From positions 2,022,995 through 2,086,994 of the forward strand of contig NZ_KE007347.1 of NCBI RefSeq assembly GCF_000400715.1: DNA of 64,000 nt. Direction: 5' to 3'. This document shows, piece after piece, positions 28,660 to 39,410 of this stretch. The position numbers were made by a program, and so were the translations under genes. The stretch is from Acinetobacter genomosp. 15BJ. GTDB lineage: Bacteria > Pseudomonadota > Gammaproteobacteria > Pseudomonadales > Moraxellaceae. A model generated the notes under the pieces. It was not told the DNA's origin and made no database searches. It worked only from the letters and a program-made list of their open reading frames with translations. Positions within the stretch are counted from its first letter, which is position 1. Each line of letters opens with the position of its first letter.

Positions 28660-28964
28660 CCGCGCATCTCACTAGCAGCATCCACATCCAAGTGATGGAA
28701 GCGATGATAAAACTGAAGGACGATCGCAAGACCAATACATGCCTCTGCTGCAGCAAGCGTCAGGATCAAAATGAACATAATCTGTCCATCTGGTTGAGCC
28801 CAAACACTACCTGCCAAAACGAATGCCAACGCAGCAGCATTCATCATTACCTCAAGGCTCATTAGCATAAATAAAAGGTTGCGTCGCACCATTACACCGT
28901 AAAAACCCAGTGCAAAAAGGATGGTTGCAACGATCAAACCATGTTCTAAAGGGATGTGTCCCAT
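28656..28964 (-). CDS. nuoK: NADH-quinone oxidoreductase subunit K
   Basis: A 102-aa, three-helix membrane subunit (E. coli 100 aa). [21 protein letters not shown] and [16 protein letters not shown] carry the conserved glutamate of helix 2, and [15 protein letters not shown] the conserved glutamate of helix 3, both part of the proton path. Its ATG overlaps the nuoJ stop by one base (TAATG), and its stop overlaps nuoL. Confidence 0.96.
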   Translation of the reverse strand: MGHIPLEHGLIVATILFALGFYGVMVRRNLLFMLMSLEVMMNAAALAFVLAGSVWAQPDGQIMFILILTLAAAEACIGLAIVLQFYHRFHHLDVDAASEMRG

Positions 28965-29485
28965 TATTCTTTATCCTCTTCTGCACCTGGTTCACGTTTG
29001 CCTAAGTGGAATGCTGCAACAAGTGCTGCAAGCAATAACATCGCGGCAACTTCTACCAATAATAGATAGTGAGTAAATAGTGCTTGACCGACTGCTTTAG
29101 GTCCAACAACTTCTGTACCCATTGGCGCAGAAATCGTGGTGTATTCACCACCGAGCATCCACACCAAGATTAAGCCCAATAAAAAGCTCATCAGTGCAGG
29201 AAAAGCCCAAGCATCTGAAGTCAACCATTTGCTTTCTTGTTCAATGGTATCTTGTCCAAGGTTCAACATCATGACAACGAAGACGAACAAGACCATGATC
29301 GCACCTGCATAAACGATGATCTCAAGGGCAGCCGCAAACGGCGCCCCCACGATCATGAAAATTCCAGCAACAGCAAGAAGAGAAACGATCAAGCTAAGTA
29401 ATGCATGCACAGGATTGGTGTTGGTCACAACACGTACTGTCGAAACAATGGCCACAAGTGCCATCAAATAAAATGGCCACATCAT
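28964..29485 (-). CDS. nuoJ: NADH-quinone oxidoreductase subunit J
   Basis: A 173-aa, five-helix membrane subunit. The conserved third-helix region [21 protein letters not shown] (written here as [11 protein letters not shown] and [10 protein letters not shown]; about residues 54-74) is the flexible helix linking quinone reduction to proton transport. The C-tail is charged ([10 protein letters not shown]). It overlaps nuoI by 4 bp and nuoK by 1 bp. Confidence 0.95.
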   Translation of the reverse strand: MMWPFYLMALVAIVSTVRVVTNTNPVHALLSLIVSLLAVAGIFMIVGAPFAAALEIIVYAGAIMVLFVFVVMMLNLGQDTIEQESKWLTSDAWAFPALMSFLLGLILVWMLGGEYTTISAPMGTEVVGPKAVGQALFTHYLLLVEVAAMLLLAALVAAFHLGKREPGAEEDKE

Positions 29486-30024
29486 GGTAATAAGCTCCGT
29501 ACATCTACTGGTGCACTTTCTTTTTGTGCTTGACCTTTTTCTTTACCGCTCACAGCCATACCGGTGACACGATAGAAGTTGTAGTCAGGATATTTACCCG
29601 GTCCAGAAATGAGTAAGTTTTCTTTCTCATACACCAAGTCTTGACGTACATATTCACCCAGTTCGAAATCTGGTGTCATCTGAATCGCTGTGGTTGGACA
29701 TGCTTCTTCACACATACCGCAGAAAATGCAGCGTGAGAAGTTAATACGGAAAAATTCTGGATACCAACGTCCATCTTCTTTTTCCGCTTTTTGCAATGAA
29801 ATACAGCCCACTGGACATGCAACCGCACAAAGGTTACATGCCACACAACGCTCTTCACCATCTGGATCACGCGTTAATACGATACGACCGCGATAGCGTG
29901 GAGGCGCAATTTGTTCACCTGGTACTTCTGGATATAAGATCGTGTCACGTTTACGTGTTACATGGCTGAACACCATCCATAACGAACGTACAATCGATCC
30001 AAAGCCAGCTAGAATTTTATACAT
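29482..30024 (-). CDS. nuoI: NADH-quinone oxidoreductase subunit I
   Basis: A 180-aa peripheral-arm subunit carrying two [4Fe-4S] clusters. The two ferredoxin motifs are complete: [15 protein letters not shown] (about residues 61-75) and [15 protein letters not shown] (about 100-114). It passes electrons from NuoG to NuoB. Length equals the E. coli protein (180 aa). It starts 18 bp after nuoH ends. Confidence 0.97.
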   Translation of the reverse strand: MYKILAGFGSIVRSLWMVFSHVTRKRDTILYPEVPGEQIAPPRYRGRIVLTRDPDGEERCVACNLCAVACPVGCISLQKAEKEDGRWYPEFFRINFSRCIFCGMCEEACPTTAIQMTPDFELGEYVRQDLVYEKENLLISGPGKYPDYNFYRVTGMAVSGKEKGQAQKESAPVDVRSLLP

Positions 30025-30042
30025 TTTGTACTCCCTGCTGTC

Positions 30043-31059
30043 CTAGGCCTGATTCATCAGAATCACAGCACCAGTCACTAACAAGTTGACCAACGCCAAT
30101 GGCAAACAAACTTTCCAACCAAAGTTCATCACTTGGTCATAACGTGGACGCATTAACGAACCACGAGCCAAGACAAACATCATTACAAAAAATGCTGTTT
30201 TAATCACGAACCAGAATAATGGTGGAACAAATGGAATTTCTAAGTTAAATGGTGCAAGCCATCCGCCGAAGAATAAAGTCACGATCAAAGCAGAGATCAA
30301 AACAACGTTGACGTATTCCGCAACGAAGAACATCCCCCACTTCATACCACCATATTCGACATGGTAACCTTCAGCCAATTCTTGTTCAGCTTCTGGTTGG
30401 TCAAATGGGTGACGGTGCGTGACCGCAACACCCGCAACCACAAAGATCAAGAAACCTAAGAACTGAGGAATGATGAACCACATATCACGTTGTGCTTCAA
30501 CAATCTCACGAAGGTTGAATGAACCTGCAATCGCAACCACACCCATCAACGAGATACCCAAGAACACTTCATAAGAAATGGTTTGAGCAGCAGAACGAAG
30601 ACCACCGAGTAATGAGTATTTGTTGTTAGACGCCCAACCACCAAATAACACTGCATAAACTGCAATACCCGCCATTGCCATAAAGAACAATAGGCCGATA
30701 CTCATATCCGCAACGCCCAGTGTAGGACTTACCGGAATCACCATAAATGAAAGTACCGCAGTTGCCATCGCAACTGCTGGTGCTAAACGGAAAGTCAGCT
30801 TATCAGCAAACTTTGGTGTCCAGTCTTCTTTGAACATGATCTTGAGCATGTCGGCAACGATCTGGAACATACCACCCGGACCAACACGGTTTGGACCGTA
30901 ACGGTCTTGCCATAATGCCAAGAGACGACGCTCAATAAATGACATCAAAGCAGCAACCAAAACCACCACCAGCAAGATCACAATCGCCTGAATCACAGAA
31001 TAAGCGATTGGCCAGTTCTCAGCCCAAAGTGGCGTTTGACGTATAATTTCTTGATTCAT
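30043..31059 (-). CDS. nuoH: NADH-quinone oxidoreductase subunit H
   Basis: A 338-aa, eight-helix membrane subunit that joins the peripheral arm and helps form the quinone chamber. Family blocks are [23 protein letters not shown] (about residues 56-74), [20 protein letters not shown] (about 222-241) with the acidic E-channel residues, and [19 protein letters not shown] (about 299-317). Length is close to E. coli (325 aa). Confidence 0.96.
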   Translation of the reverse strand: MNQEIIRQTPLWAENWPIAYSVIQAIVILLVVVLVAALMSFIERRLLALWQDRYGPNRVGPGGMFQIVADMLKIMFKEDWTPKFADKLTFRLAPAVAMATAVLSFMVIPVSPTLGVADMSIGLLFFMAMAGIAVYAVLFGGWASNNKYSLLGGLRSAAQTISYEVFLGISLMGVVAIAGSFNLREIVEAQRDMWFIIPQFLGFLIFVVAGVAVTHRHPFDQPEAEQELAEGYHVEYGGMKWGMFFVAEYVNVVLISALIVTLFFGGWLAPFNLEIPFVPPLFWFVIKTAFFVMMFVLARGSLMRPRYDQVMNFGWKVCLPLALVNLLVTGAVILMNQA

Positions 31060-31062
31060 GAA

Positions 31063-33747
31063 TTACACTCCTACCGCCACAGAAACATGCTCTGCCAATG
31101 AAACAGTTGGTGCTAAACCAATTGGGTAACCAATATAACCTGTTGGTAAATATTCGATCACTTGTACTGGCAAGCTAATGCTTGTTTCACCCGCTTTCAC
31201 AGTAATACGTTGACCATCTTGAACATTTAAACGTGTCGCATCTTGCTCACCCACAGCAAACATTGCTTCAGGAATACGAGATTCCATCGCAGGTGTTTTA
31301 ATGGTGAATTCGCCAGAACCAAAAATATGGTGCATTGGCACAAGGCGGAAGCTTTCAGGATTCACAACAACAGCAGTTGGTGCAACATAGCTACGTGCAG
31401 GACGTTTAGCTAAACGATCGAATAAACGTACACCTGAATCACCACCTTTTAAGTGACCACCCACTTCATCTTGGTATTTGTTCCAAGCTTGTGGTGAGTT
31501 CCAACCCGCAGACCATGCGAAAGGTACCAATGAAGATGCAGTCTGATTCCCGACATAACCTTCCATCGAGAATGTTAATGCTGAATCAGGATCAGTCGGC
31601 TGTTTTGGCTCGTGAATCGATAACGGCGCACGCATTGCGGTACGACCTGAGTAACGACGTGGTTCACGTGCAATTTTCAAACCGTGGATACGATAGCCAG
31701 CATCTGGCGCAACGTCTTCAATTGCAGCAAGCACAGGAACATTCTTCACGATGTCATCAATCACATCATCCAGCAATGTCCAGTCCACTGCTTTGCCTTT
31801 GAGACCCGTCTCAATGGCATGTAACCAGCGCCAAGATTCTTTGATCGCATATTCAGGTTTGTAATAGCTTGGGTCATACACTTGATAGAAACGTTGTGCA
31901 CGGCCTTCTTGGCTCACCACAGTACCATCACCTTCAGCGAAACTTGCTGCTGAAAGTACGATATCCGCAAGTTTCAAGGTTTCAGTTTCGCTATGATCGA
32001 GTACGACCACAGTCTCAGCCTTGTCAAATGCAGCCTTCACTTGAGCAACAGGTAAACGACGAGTTAAGTCATTTTCAATCACAACCACTGCATCATAATC
32101 TTGTGCAAATGCTTGTTCTAAGCTTAAGCCACCAAATAGAGCCAAGCCCATTGAGTTCACTTCAGGAACAGTCAATGACAAGCCCGCATGCTCACCTAAG
32201 TTTTGTGCAACTTGAGCTGCAGCTTCCATGATTGCAGGGTCTTGTAAGCTCGTACCAGAGATAATCAATGGCTTTTTCGCCGCCTTCAAAGTATCTGCAA
32301 TGGTTTGTGCAAATGCTTTGGCATCATCAGCCAGACCCGTCAATACTTCGCCTTTAACAGCAGCAGCAACCGCGAAACCTAAACGTGCGATATCATTTGG
32401 AGATGCAACCACTTCACCTGTTGCAACATCCGCTAAACGCGTTTGTGTTGCAGCAAGGATATAAATTGGTGATTTTGCATCTTGACCGATACGTTGTACA
32501 GGTTCAGCTAACCAGTCTGGTGTACGTGTCGCAGCAGCCATTTCTTTAGCTTTATTTTTCGCAGCTTGGCGAACAGACAATGCCATACGTGGTGCAGTTT
32601 GAGTTAAGTCTTCACCTAAGATCAACACCGCATCATAGCTTTCAATTTCACGCATGTTCGGGTTATAGATACCCTGTGTTTGCATGATTGATGCAGCTAA
32701 CTCAACCAAGTTTTGATCTTTTTGAGACATACCTGTTGAGTAATTGTCTTGTCCAACCAATTCACGCAGTGCGTAGTTTGATTCCAAGCTTGCGCGTGGT
32801 GAACCAATACCTAACACTTTCTTGCCTTGAAGTTGAGTAATCACTTGATCAAGTGCCTGATCAACACTCACGGTCACAACAGTTTCACCATTACGGAACT
32901 GCGGTTGACGTGGACGATCTTCACGATTCACATAACCCGTACCGAAACGACCTTTGTCACAAAGGAAGTATTGGTTGACTGAACCATTGAAACGGTTTTC
33001 AACACGACGGATTTCGCCATAGCGTTCACCCGGAGAAATGTTACAACCTGAAGAACAGCCATGACATACGCTTGGCGCATACTGCATGTCCCACTTACGG
33101 TTATAGCGTGCTGAATGTGTCTTGTCCGTGAATACACCTGTTGGGCAGACTTCAGTCAAGTTACCAGAGAATTCAGACTCTAAAGTTCCTGATTCTGGAC
33201 GCCCGAAATAAACACGTGAAGCATTGGCATATACACCAAAGTCCGTACCACCCGCATAATCTTTGTAGTAACGCACACAACGATAGCACGCGATACAACG
33301 GTTCATCTCATGTGCAATAAACGAACCCAACTCTTGGTTGTGATGCGTACGTTTCGTAAAGCGATAGCGACGACGGTCATGTTGCGTCATGACTGTCATA
33401 TCTTGTAAATGACAGTGACCACCTTCTTCACAGACTGGACAGTCGTGTGGGTGGTTAGTCATTAAGAATTCAACAATCGACGCACGGAAATCCGTTGCTT
33501 CTTTGTCTTCAATCGAAATATAGGTATTGTCGGCAGCAGGTGTCATACATGACATCACCAAGCGTCCACGTGTGTCCTCAGGATTTGCATACTGAGTTAC
33601 CGCACATTGACGACAAGAACCAACAGAACCTAAGGATGGGTGCCAACAAAAATACGGGATGTCGATGCCAAGGCTTAAACATGCTTGTAGCAAGTTTTCA
33701 GTGCCGTTGACTTCATACGATTTTCCATCGACATGAATTGTAGCCAT
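31063..33747 (-). CDS. nuoG: NADH-quinone oxidoreductase subunit G
   Basis: An 894-aa iron-sulfur subunit. The N-terminal [2Fe-2S] ferredoxin domain has Cys in [19 protein letters not shown] (about residues 33-51). Then come the [16 protein letters not shown] histidine/cysteine cluster (about 100-115), [11 protein letters not shown] with CPTGVF (about 152-206), and a molybdopterin-oxidoreductase-like domain (about 220-890) opening with [13 protein letters not shown], which carries the extra N7-type cluster. The molybdenum cofactor itself is not used in complex I. Length matches E. coli (908 aa). Confidence 0.96.
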   Translation of the reverse strand: MATIHVDGKSYEVNGTENLLQACLSLGIDIPYFCWHPSLGSVGSCRQCAVTQYANPEDTRGRLVMSCMTPAADNTYISIEDKEATDFRASIVEFLMTNHPHDCPVCEEGGHCHLQDMTVMTQHDRRRYRFTKRTHHNQELGSFIAHEMNRCIACYRCVRYYKDYAGGTDFGVYANASRVYFGRPESGTLESEFSGNLTEVCPTGVFTDKTHSARYNRKWDMQYAPSVCHGCSSGCNISPGERYGEIRRVENRFNGSVNQYFLCDKGRFGTGYVNREDRPRQPQFRNGETVVTVSVDQALDQVITQLQGKKVLGIGSPRASLESNYALRELVGQDNYSTGMSQKDQNLVELAASIMQTQGIYNPNMREIESYDAVLILGEDLTQTAPRMALSVRQAAKNKAKEMAAATRTPDWLAEPVQRIGQDAKSPIYILAATQTRLADVATGEVVASPNDIARLGFAVAAAVKGEVLTGLADDAKAFAQTIADTLKAAKKPLIISGTSLQDPAIMEAAAQVAQNLGEHAGLSLTVPEVNSMGLALFGGLSLEQAFAQDYDAVVVIENDLTRRLPVAQVKAAFDKAETVVVLDHSETETLKLADIVLSAASFAEGDGTVVSQEGRAQRFYQVYDPSYYKPEYAIKESWRWLHAIETGLKGKAVDWTLLDDVIDDIVKNVPVLAAIEDVAPDAGYRIHGLKIAREPRRYSGRTAMRAPLSIHEPKQPTDPDSALTFSMEGYVGNQTASSLVPFAWSAGWNSPQAWNKYQDEVGGHLKGGDSGVRLFDRLAKRPARSYVAPTAVVVNPESFRLVPMHHIFGSGEFTIKTPAMESRIPEAMFAVGEQDATRLNVQDGQRITVKAGETSISLPVQVIEYLPTGYIGYPIGLAPTVSLAEHVSVAVGV

Positions 33748-33758
33748 AGTCGAATTCC

Positions 33759-35084
33759 TTAAGCTTGTTCTACGTCTAGAGCAGGAGCATGGGTTTTAAC
33801 CTTTGCTTCAAACTCGCCACGGAAATATTTAAGTGCGCCCATAAGCGGCTCCATCGCACCTGGTGCGTGAGCACAGAAAGTTTTACCAATCCACAATTTA
33901 CGAGTAAGTTCTTGTAAGTGATCGATATCTTCTTTCTTACCTTCGCCTGCTTCGAGTGCTTTAAGCGCTTTAACTGCCCAAGGTAAACCATCACGGCATG
34001 GTGTACAGAAACCACATGATTCACGTGCAAAGAATTCTTCTAAATTACGTGTTGCAGAAACCATACATTGAGTTTCATCCACAACCATCAACAAACAAGT
34101 TCCTAAACGTGAACCCGCTTTCATGATTGTTTCAGAATCCATTGGAAGATCAATGTGCTCGGCTGCTAAAAAGTCAGTCGAAGCGCCACCCGGTAACCAT
34201 GCTTTCAAAGTGAGACCATCACGCATACCACCGGCATGTTCTTCAATCACTTCACGCGCTGTTGTACCGAATGGAAGTTCCCAAAGACCAGGGAATTTAA
34301 CTTTGCCTGATGCACCATAGATTTTGGTACCCGGATCTTTCGACTTACCAGCAGAAAGATTGATGTACCACTCAGGACCACGCAGCATAATCGCTGGCAA
34401 GTTGTTATAGGTCTCAACGTTGTTGACAATCGTTGGACGGCCCCATGCCCCTGCAACTTGCGGGAATGGTGGCTTAGTACGCGGATTGGCACGACGACCT
34501 TCAAGCGAGTTAATTAATGCAGTTTCTTCACCACAAATATAACGACCTGCACCGGTATGCACGTATAACTCAAAGTTCCAACCTGTTCCAAGGATATTGT
34601 CACCCAAGTAACCTTTGGCACGAACTTGCTCTAATGCTTCATTTAAGTATTGAGCCGCTTCGATATATTCGCCACGGATGAAGATATAACCATGAGTCGC
34701 TTCAAGGGTATAACCTGCAATCAGCATCCCTTCGATCAATTGATGTGGAAGTTTTTCCATCAACAAACGGTCTTTAAAGGTTCCTGGTTCCATTTCATCG
34801 GCATTACAGATCAAATAGCGTGGACCACCATCATTGGGTGCCATCAATGACCATTTGATCCCTGCTGGGAAACCCGCACCACCACGACCTTTAACCGTCG
34901 CAGCTTTAATCACTTCAAGCACATCTTTTGGCGGCATACCAAGTGCTTTTTTAAAGCCAGCATAACCTTCAAGTGCTTCGTAATCGTCAGCAACACGGAC
35001 GTGCTCTTGCTTGCTCAAACGCCAAGTTAATGGATGCGTTTCTGGGTTACCGTCGCCATAAATTGGTTTTGGTTCAGTATTCAT
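33759..35084 (-). CDS. nuoF: NADH-quinone oxidoreductase subunit F
   Basis: A 441-aa NADH-oxidising subunit. The NADH/FMN loop [17 protein letters not shown] (about residues 69-85) and [19 protein letters not shown] (about 177-195) are intact, as is the [4Fe-4S] site [12 protein letters not shown] (about 354-365) with the fourth Cys in [10 protein letters not shown] (about 405). It is the electron entry point of complex I and overlaps nuoE by 4 bp. Confidence 0.97.
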   Translation of the reverse strand: MNTEPKPIYGDGNPETHPLTWRLSKQEHVRVADDYEALEGYAGFKKALGMPPKDVLEVIKAATVKGRGGAGFPAGIKWSLMAPNDGGPRYLICNADEMEPGTFKDRLLMEKLPHQLIEGMLIAGYTLEATHGYIFIRGEYIEAAQYLNEALEQVRAKGYLGDNILGTGWNFELYVHTGAGRYICGEETALINSLEGRRANPRTKPPFPQVAGAWGRPTIVNNVETYNNLPAIMLRGPEWYINLSAGKSKDPGTKIYGASGKVKFPGLWELPFGTTAREVIEEHAGGMRDGLTLKAWLPGGASTDFLAAEHIDLPMDSETIMKAGSRLGTCLLMVVDETQCMVSATRNLEEFFARESCGFCTPCRDGLPWAVKALKALEAGEGKKEDIDHLQELTRKLWIGKTFCAHAPGAMEPLMGALKYFRGEFEAKVKTHAPALDVEQA

Positions 35085-35590
35085 ACATACTTCTCCAATA
35101 ACTGTTTGACTGATGACACTTCCACTAAACCGTGGGTATCTTCATCAATCATTAAAGTTGGACCTTTATCACAGTTGCCTAAGCAGCAAATTGGGAGCAA
35201 GGTAAAACGACCATCTGCTGTGGTTTGTCCGTACTGGATACCCAACTCACGCTGAAATGCTTCAGCTAAAGTTTCTGAACCCATCAAGAAGCACGCAATT
35301 GAGTCACATAATAAAATCACGTGACGACCAACAGGTTGGCGATAGATTCGGTTATAGAACGTCGCTACGCCTTCTAAATCAGCCACACTAATCGTCAGCA
35401 ATTGTGCAATTGCATTCATTTGCGCATCATCTACCCAGCCATTACGGCCTTGTACACACTTCAACGCATCAAGCGATGCTGCACGTGGGTACGGATAGTG
35501 ACCAATGTGATGTTCAATTTCATGGATTTCTTCAGCAGTCAAAATCCCTTCAACATTCACACGAGGTTTTTTATCAGTCAAAATCATCAT
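35081..35590 (-). CDS. nuoE: NADH-quinone oxidoreductase subunit E
   Basis: A 169-aa thioredoxin-fold subunit holding the N1a [2Fe-2S] cluster. The four ligands are seen in [12 protein letters not shown] (about residues 92-103) and [10 protein letters not shown] (about 132-141). GGGG lies 9 nt before the first of two adjacent ATG codons, so the true start may be one codon later. It pairs with NuoF. Confidence 0.96.
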   Translation of the reverse strand: MMILTDKKPRVNVEGILTAEEIHEIEHHIGHYPYPRAASLDALKCVQGRNGWVDDAQMNAIAQLLTISVADLEGVATFYNRIYRQPVGRHVILLCDSIACFLMGSETLAEAFQRELGIQYGQTTADGRFTLLPICCLGNCDKGPTLMIDEDTHGLVEVSSVKQLLEKYV

Positions 35591-35602
35591 AATCGTTTAC
35601 CC

Positions 35603-37390
35603 CTAGCGATCCACGTCAGCCATAACCACGTCAATGGTCGCCAAATAAATGATCAAGTCAGAAACCAAACTGCCGTTAATCACTGAAGGCATTTGCTGTA
35701 AGTGAGTGAATGTCGGTGTACGAATACGGGTACGGTAACTCATGGTTGACTTGTCTGAAGTCAAATAATAAGTACTCGCACCTTTCACGACTTCCGTCAT
35801 AAATGATGACTCACCAGCAGGCATTACTGGACCCCAAGATACGCTCAAGAAGTGCGTAATCAAGGTTTCAATATCTTGTAATGTCTTATCTTTCGGTGGT
35901 GGAACAGCCAATGGATGATCCGCTTTATATGGACCAGACGGCATGTTGTCCAAGCACTGTTGAATAATTTTCAACGACTCAGTAATTTCACGGAAGTGAA
36001 CCAAGACACGTGCATATGCATCGCCTTCATATTCCACTGGAATATCAAAGTCGAAGTTTTCATAACCACTGTATGGACGATATTTACGAACGTCAAAGTC
36101 AATCCCCGTCGCACGTAAACCAGTACCTGTTACACCCCAAGCCAACGCAGATTTAGCATCGTATTGCGCAACATTGCGGGTACGACCAATAAATACTGAG
36201 TTTTTAAGCGCCGCAGTGTAGTACTCGTTCAAACGTTTCGGCATCCATTCCAATAATTCTTTCACCAGCTTTTGCCAGTTATTTGGAAGGTCATGTGCCG
36301 TACCGCCGATACGGAACCATGCTGGGTGCATACGGTAACCCGTAATCGCTTCAACGATGTCATAGACTTTTTGACGGTCTGCGAACATATAGAATACAGG
36401 GGTCATACCGCCCGCATCCTGAATCGCTGTACCACAGAACAATAAGTGGTTATTGATACGGAATAATTCGTTCAGCATCACACGAATGACTTGTGCACGC
36501 TCAGGTACTTTAATACCAGCAAGCTGCTCAACTGCCATCACGTATGGCATGTTTTGCGCACAACCACCTAAGTAGTCAACACGATCGGTATAAGGAATGA
36601 ATGAATGCCATGTTTGACGTTCAGCCATCTTTTCCACACCACGGTGGTGATAACCGATATCAGGTACACAGTCTTTCACTTCTTCACCATCCAACTGTAA
36701 CACCACACGGAAAGCACCGTGCGCAGATGGATGGTTAGGACCCAAGTTCAGGAACATGAAGTCTTCGTCGTCATTACCGCGCTTTAGACCCCAGTCTTCT
36801 GGTACAAAGCGTAAGTGTTCTTGTTCGAAATCTTGCTTTGCTTGGTCTTGCATATACGGCGTATATTCTGTCGCACGCGCTGAATATTCTTTACGTAATG
36901 GGTGACCTTCCCAATAGGTTGGCAACAAGATACGACGGAGCATTGGATGCCCTGCGAAATCGATACCAAACATATCGTAAGCTTCACGCTCGTACCAGTT
37001 GGCATTTGGCCAAATGTTGGTTGCAGTTGGAATGCTTAGATCATTTTCATTCAACGCAACTTTAATACGAATATCACTATTACGCTCAAGCGATAACAAG
37101 TGATAGAACACAGTAAAGTCAGATGCCGGTAAACCATCACGGTGAACACGTAAACGCTCATCTACCGCTGACAAGTCAAACAACATCACATAAGGACGTT
37201 CCACTTTACGGAGGAACATAAGGACTTCTTGCACGCGTGCGCGCTCAACCCAGACTGTTGGAAACTCTTCAAAAGTCGTCTGCACATAGAAGTTCTCACC
37301 AAATTTGGTTTTGAGCTCTTCTACGATTGCAAATGCAGGGCGGGAATCAACTGGTGTTGATTCTGGCATAGCAATGTCAGTTTCAGCCAT
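35603..37390 (-). CDS. nuoCD: NADH-quinone oxidoreductase subunit CD (fused)
   Basis: A 595-aa natural fusion. The NuoC part (about residues 1-180) has the 30-kDa signature [20 protein letters not shown] followed by [18 protein letters not shown]. The NuoD part (about 205-595) begins with [20 protein letters not shown] and includes [15 protein letters not shown], the quinone-site histidine region. The same fusion exists in E. coli (596-600 aa) and Pseudomonas. An 88-bp gap separates it from nuoB. Confidence 0.97.
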   Translation of the reverse strand: MAETDIAMPESTPVDSRPAFAIVEELKTKFGENFYVQTTFEEFPTVWVERARVQEVLMFLRKVERPYVMLFDLSAVDERLRVHRDGLPASDFTVFYHLLSLERNSDIRIKVALNENDLSIPTATNIWPNANWYEREAYDMFGIDFAGHPMLRRILLPTYWEGHPLRKEYSARATEYTPYMQDQAKQDFEQEHLRFVPEDWGLKRGNDDEDFMFLNLGPNHPSAHGAFRVVLQLDGEEVKDCVPDIGYHHRGVEKMAERQTWHSFIPYTDRVDYLGGCAQNMPYVMAVEQLAGIKVPERAQVIRVMLNELFRINNHLLFCGTAIQDAGGMTPVFYMFADRQKVYDIVEAITGYRMHPAWFRIGGTAHDLPNNWQKLVKELLEWMPKRLNEYYTAALKNSVFIGRTRNVAQYDAKSALAWGVTGTGLRATGIDFDVRKYRPYSGYENFDFDIPVEYEGDAYARVLVHFREITESLKIIQQCLDNMPSGPYKADHPLAVPPPKDKTLQDIETLITHFLSVSWGPVMPAGESSFMTEVVKGASTYYLTSDKSTMSYRTRIRTPTFTHLQQMPSVINGSLVSDLIIYLATIDVVMADVDR

Positions 37391-37478
37391 TGGCTTGGCT
37401 TCCTATTTAATACAAATTCTGGCAATTTTTCCGATGACCATACCCATCACGGGACATGTCAAAAACTCATCGAGAAAA

Positions 37479-38156
37479 TTATTTAATATCATCCATAGAG
37501 CGTAAGTTTTTCACCGCAATACGTTCAGCATTTTTACGGTCACGTTCTGGCATCATCTTTGGCTTATACACAGGCTGAAGATCATCACCAATAACCGCTG
37601 AAAGTGGACGGCGCTCTAGTTGAATTTGGTCTTGAAGTAACATCAATGCTTGAATCAATGCTTCTGGACGAGGCGGGCAACCTGGGATGTACACATCAAC
37701 AGGAATAATTTTATCGACACCTTGAACCACAGAGTAGATGTCATACATACCGCCAGAGTTCGCACAGGCACCCATTGAGATGACCCATTTAGGCTCAAGC
37801 ATTTGTTCATACAAACGTTGAATTACAGGTGCCATTTTGACAAAGCAGGTCCCTGCAACAATCATCAAATCTGCTTGACGTGGTGAAGCACGAATAACCT
37901 CAGCACCAAAACGGGACAAGTCATGTACACCCGTTAAAGTCGTTGCATATTCAACGTAGCAGCATGAAGTACCGAAGTTAAAAGGCCACAAAGAGTTTTT
38001 ACGCCCCCAGTTCACCGCTGTATGCAACACATCTTCAAGACGCGTCATCATCACGCTTTTATTAACTTCTTCCTCAAGTGGATCAGTTACGATTTGACGA
38101 TCTTGTAATGGATATTGATCGGCATCTGGATTCGCACGGGTTAAAGTATATTTCAT
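37479..38156 (-). CDS. nuoB: NADH-quinone oxidoreductase subunit B
   Basis: A 225-aa subunit that carries cluster N2, the last before quinone. The adjacent cysteines in [10 protein letters not shown] (about residues 64-65), the Cys of [12 protein letters not shown] (about 129) and [11 protein letters not shown] (about 158) give the four ligands. The C-tail is charged and extended relative to many members. It begins 6 bp after nuoA. Confidence 0.97.
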   Translation of the reverse strand: MKYTLTRANPDADQYPLQDRQIVTDPLEEEVNKSVMMTRLEDVLHTAVNWGRKNSLWPFNFGTSCCYVEYATTLTGVHDLSRFGAEVIRASPRQADLMIVAGTCFVKMAPVIQRLYEQMLEPKWVISMGACANSGGMYDIYSVVQGVDKIIPVDVYIPGCPPRPEALIQALMLLQDQIQLERRPLSAVIGDDLQPVYKPKMMPERDRKNAERIAVKNLRSMDDIK

Positions 38157-38162
38157 CCCGAC

Positions 38163-38714
38163 TTACTCCTTTTTAAGTAATGATGTAGTCGGTGTTTTAG
38201 ATTTAACACGACCTGAAGACTGTGCTGGAATATGACCAGTAGGATCGACAACTAACTCTTCAATATTATTGAATCGCGTAATGTCAGCAATGTTCATATT
38301 TGGCGAACCTATTTTGGTTTTAATCCCAGCTGCTTTGCGACGATCTGAAGGTGCCCAGTTAAGTGCGCCTGTAGAAAGCTCATAAATCAAACCGATTAAT
38401 AAAACCAAAATAAAGACAGCAGCAGTTGCAAAACCAACCCAACCGACTTCACGAACTGAAGTTGCCCAAGCGTAGAGATAGAGGGCTTCTAGATCGAAAA
38501 CCACAAAGAAAATTGCAACTAAATAGAACTTGGCTGACAAGCGGATACGAGCACCGCCCGCACCAACTACACCTGATTCAAACTGCTCTTGCTTTGCACG
38601 TCCCCATGCTTTACCCCCTAGGAGTAAGGGAACAGTGAGCATAAAAACGCAAAGAAATGTAACGCCGATCACGAAGGCAATTATTGCCCATTCGTATGGA
38701 GTAATGGCACTCAT
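38163..38714 (-). CDS. nuoA: NADH-quinone oxidoreductase subunit A
   Basis: First gene of the operon, 183 aa. Three helices at about residues 10-32, 66-88 and 95-117 form the usual NuoA core; FESGVVGAGGARIRLSAKFYLVA with VVFDLEALYLYAWA (about 74-87) is the quinone-chamber loop and conserved acidic helix. A hydrophilic tail of about 60 residues (TPTTSLLKKE end) makes it longer than E. coli NuoA (147 aa). AGGAG lies 10 nt before the ATG. Confidence 0.95.
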   Translation of the reverse strand: MSAITPYEWAIIAFVIGVTFLCVFMLTVPLLLGGKAWGRAKQEQFESGVVGAGGARIRLSAKFYLVAIFFVVFDLEALYLYAWATSVREVGWVGFATAAVFILVLLIGLIYELSTGALNWAPSDRRKAAGIKTKIGSPNMNIADITRFNNIEELVVDPTGHIPAQSSGRVKSKTPTTSLLKKE

Positions 38715-39070
38715 GCGGGGATAACTCCTGGCAGGCCTATTTTTAACAAAGAATGTATGTATTGGCCTTCAAATACACCAAACACAAAATTAATCCCGCC
38801 AATTGTACCTGATTTCTAATTTCTCATGCTAGTTGAAGCGCTTTAGTCTTTCGGATGATTTTGTCCTTAAATTTACCGATATATCCAAGATCATGGTTAA
38901 TTCACCCCTAAAAATCGAATTATCTAATCAAGAAGACTATATTGATCATTTTTTTCTTTTTCTACGTCGAGAAAAAAACTAAATTTTGAGTGGTTCGCCC
39001 CAATATATTGCAGCACGAACTAAATCATTGCATTGATACAAATTTATGATGAAAATTTAAACAAAAGTTA
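38715..39070. other. AT-rich intergenic stretch before nuoA
   Basis: About 350 bp that must hold the nuo operon promoter on the minus strand. I could not fix a convincing -35/-10 pair. A 29-codon open frame at 38893-38982 has no ribosome binding site and is not called. The stretch ends at the TA dinucleotide where the terminal-inverted-repeat element begins. Confidence 0.5.
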
Positions 39071-39367
39071 GGGTCTGTTGACATTTCAGCCATGCATTGC
39101 GTTATCGGCTAAACGACAGAAATAAGGCATGAAATGCAGGCAATGGTGATCCCCTTGTCAAGTTTCATAACGCAGTTTATGGAGGTTTTAGCCATAACCT
39201 GAGCAAGAGCAAAGCATTGCTTTGATTGCAGCGTAAGGACAGGGACATTTTTTGCCGTTACGGTGTTAGGTCTTACTCACTTAGAATAACTAGGTTTCGC
39301 AAAACCTGCCTTGTACCGCCGAAAAAACGTCCTCTGTCGCAAGCACCTGTGAAATCTCAACAGACCC
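39071..39367. mobile_element. 297-bp non-autonomous terminal-inverted-repeat element (MITE-like)
   Basis: The left end GGGTCTGTTGACATTTCA (39071-39088) and the inverted right end (39350-39367) match at 17 of 18 positions. The element is bracketed by TA on both sides (39069-39070 and 39368-39369), a likely target duplication as made by IS630/Tc1 or IS427-group IS5 transposases. It has no credible gene. Inside are a perfect 15-bp palindrome CAAAGCATTGCTTTG (39210-39224) and TTATGG/CCATAA arms near 39180-39197. The ends are almost identical, which suggests recent or conserved mobility. A transposase encoded elsewhere would be needed. Confidence 0.8.
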
Positions 39368-39375
39368 TATATAAT
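39347..39375 (+). promoter_or_regulatory. Promoter across the right end of the MITE-like element
   Basis: A perfect TATAAT (39370-39375) starts in the TA duplication just outside the element. The -35 position at 17-bp spacing (39347-39352, CTGTGA) is inside the element and weak. The -10 lies 35 bp before the GGDEF gene. Confidence 0.45.
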
Positions 39376-39410
39376 AGCGCGACCTTGTCTCCCCATAGAA
39401 CCGCGTCAGC

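Noticed and set aside
38893..38982. 29-codon frame upstream of nuoA
   Set aside because: No ribosome binding site and AT-driven composition.
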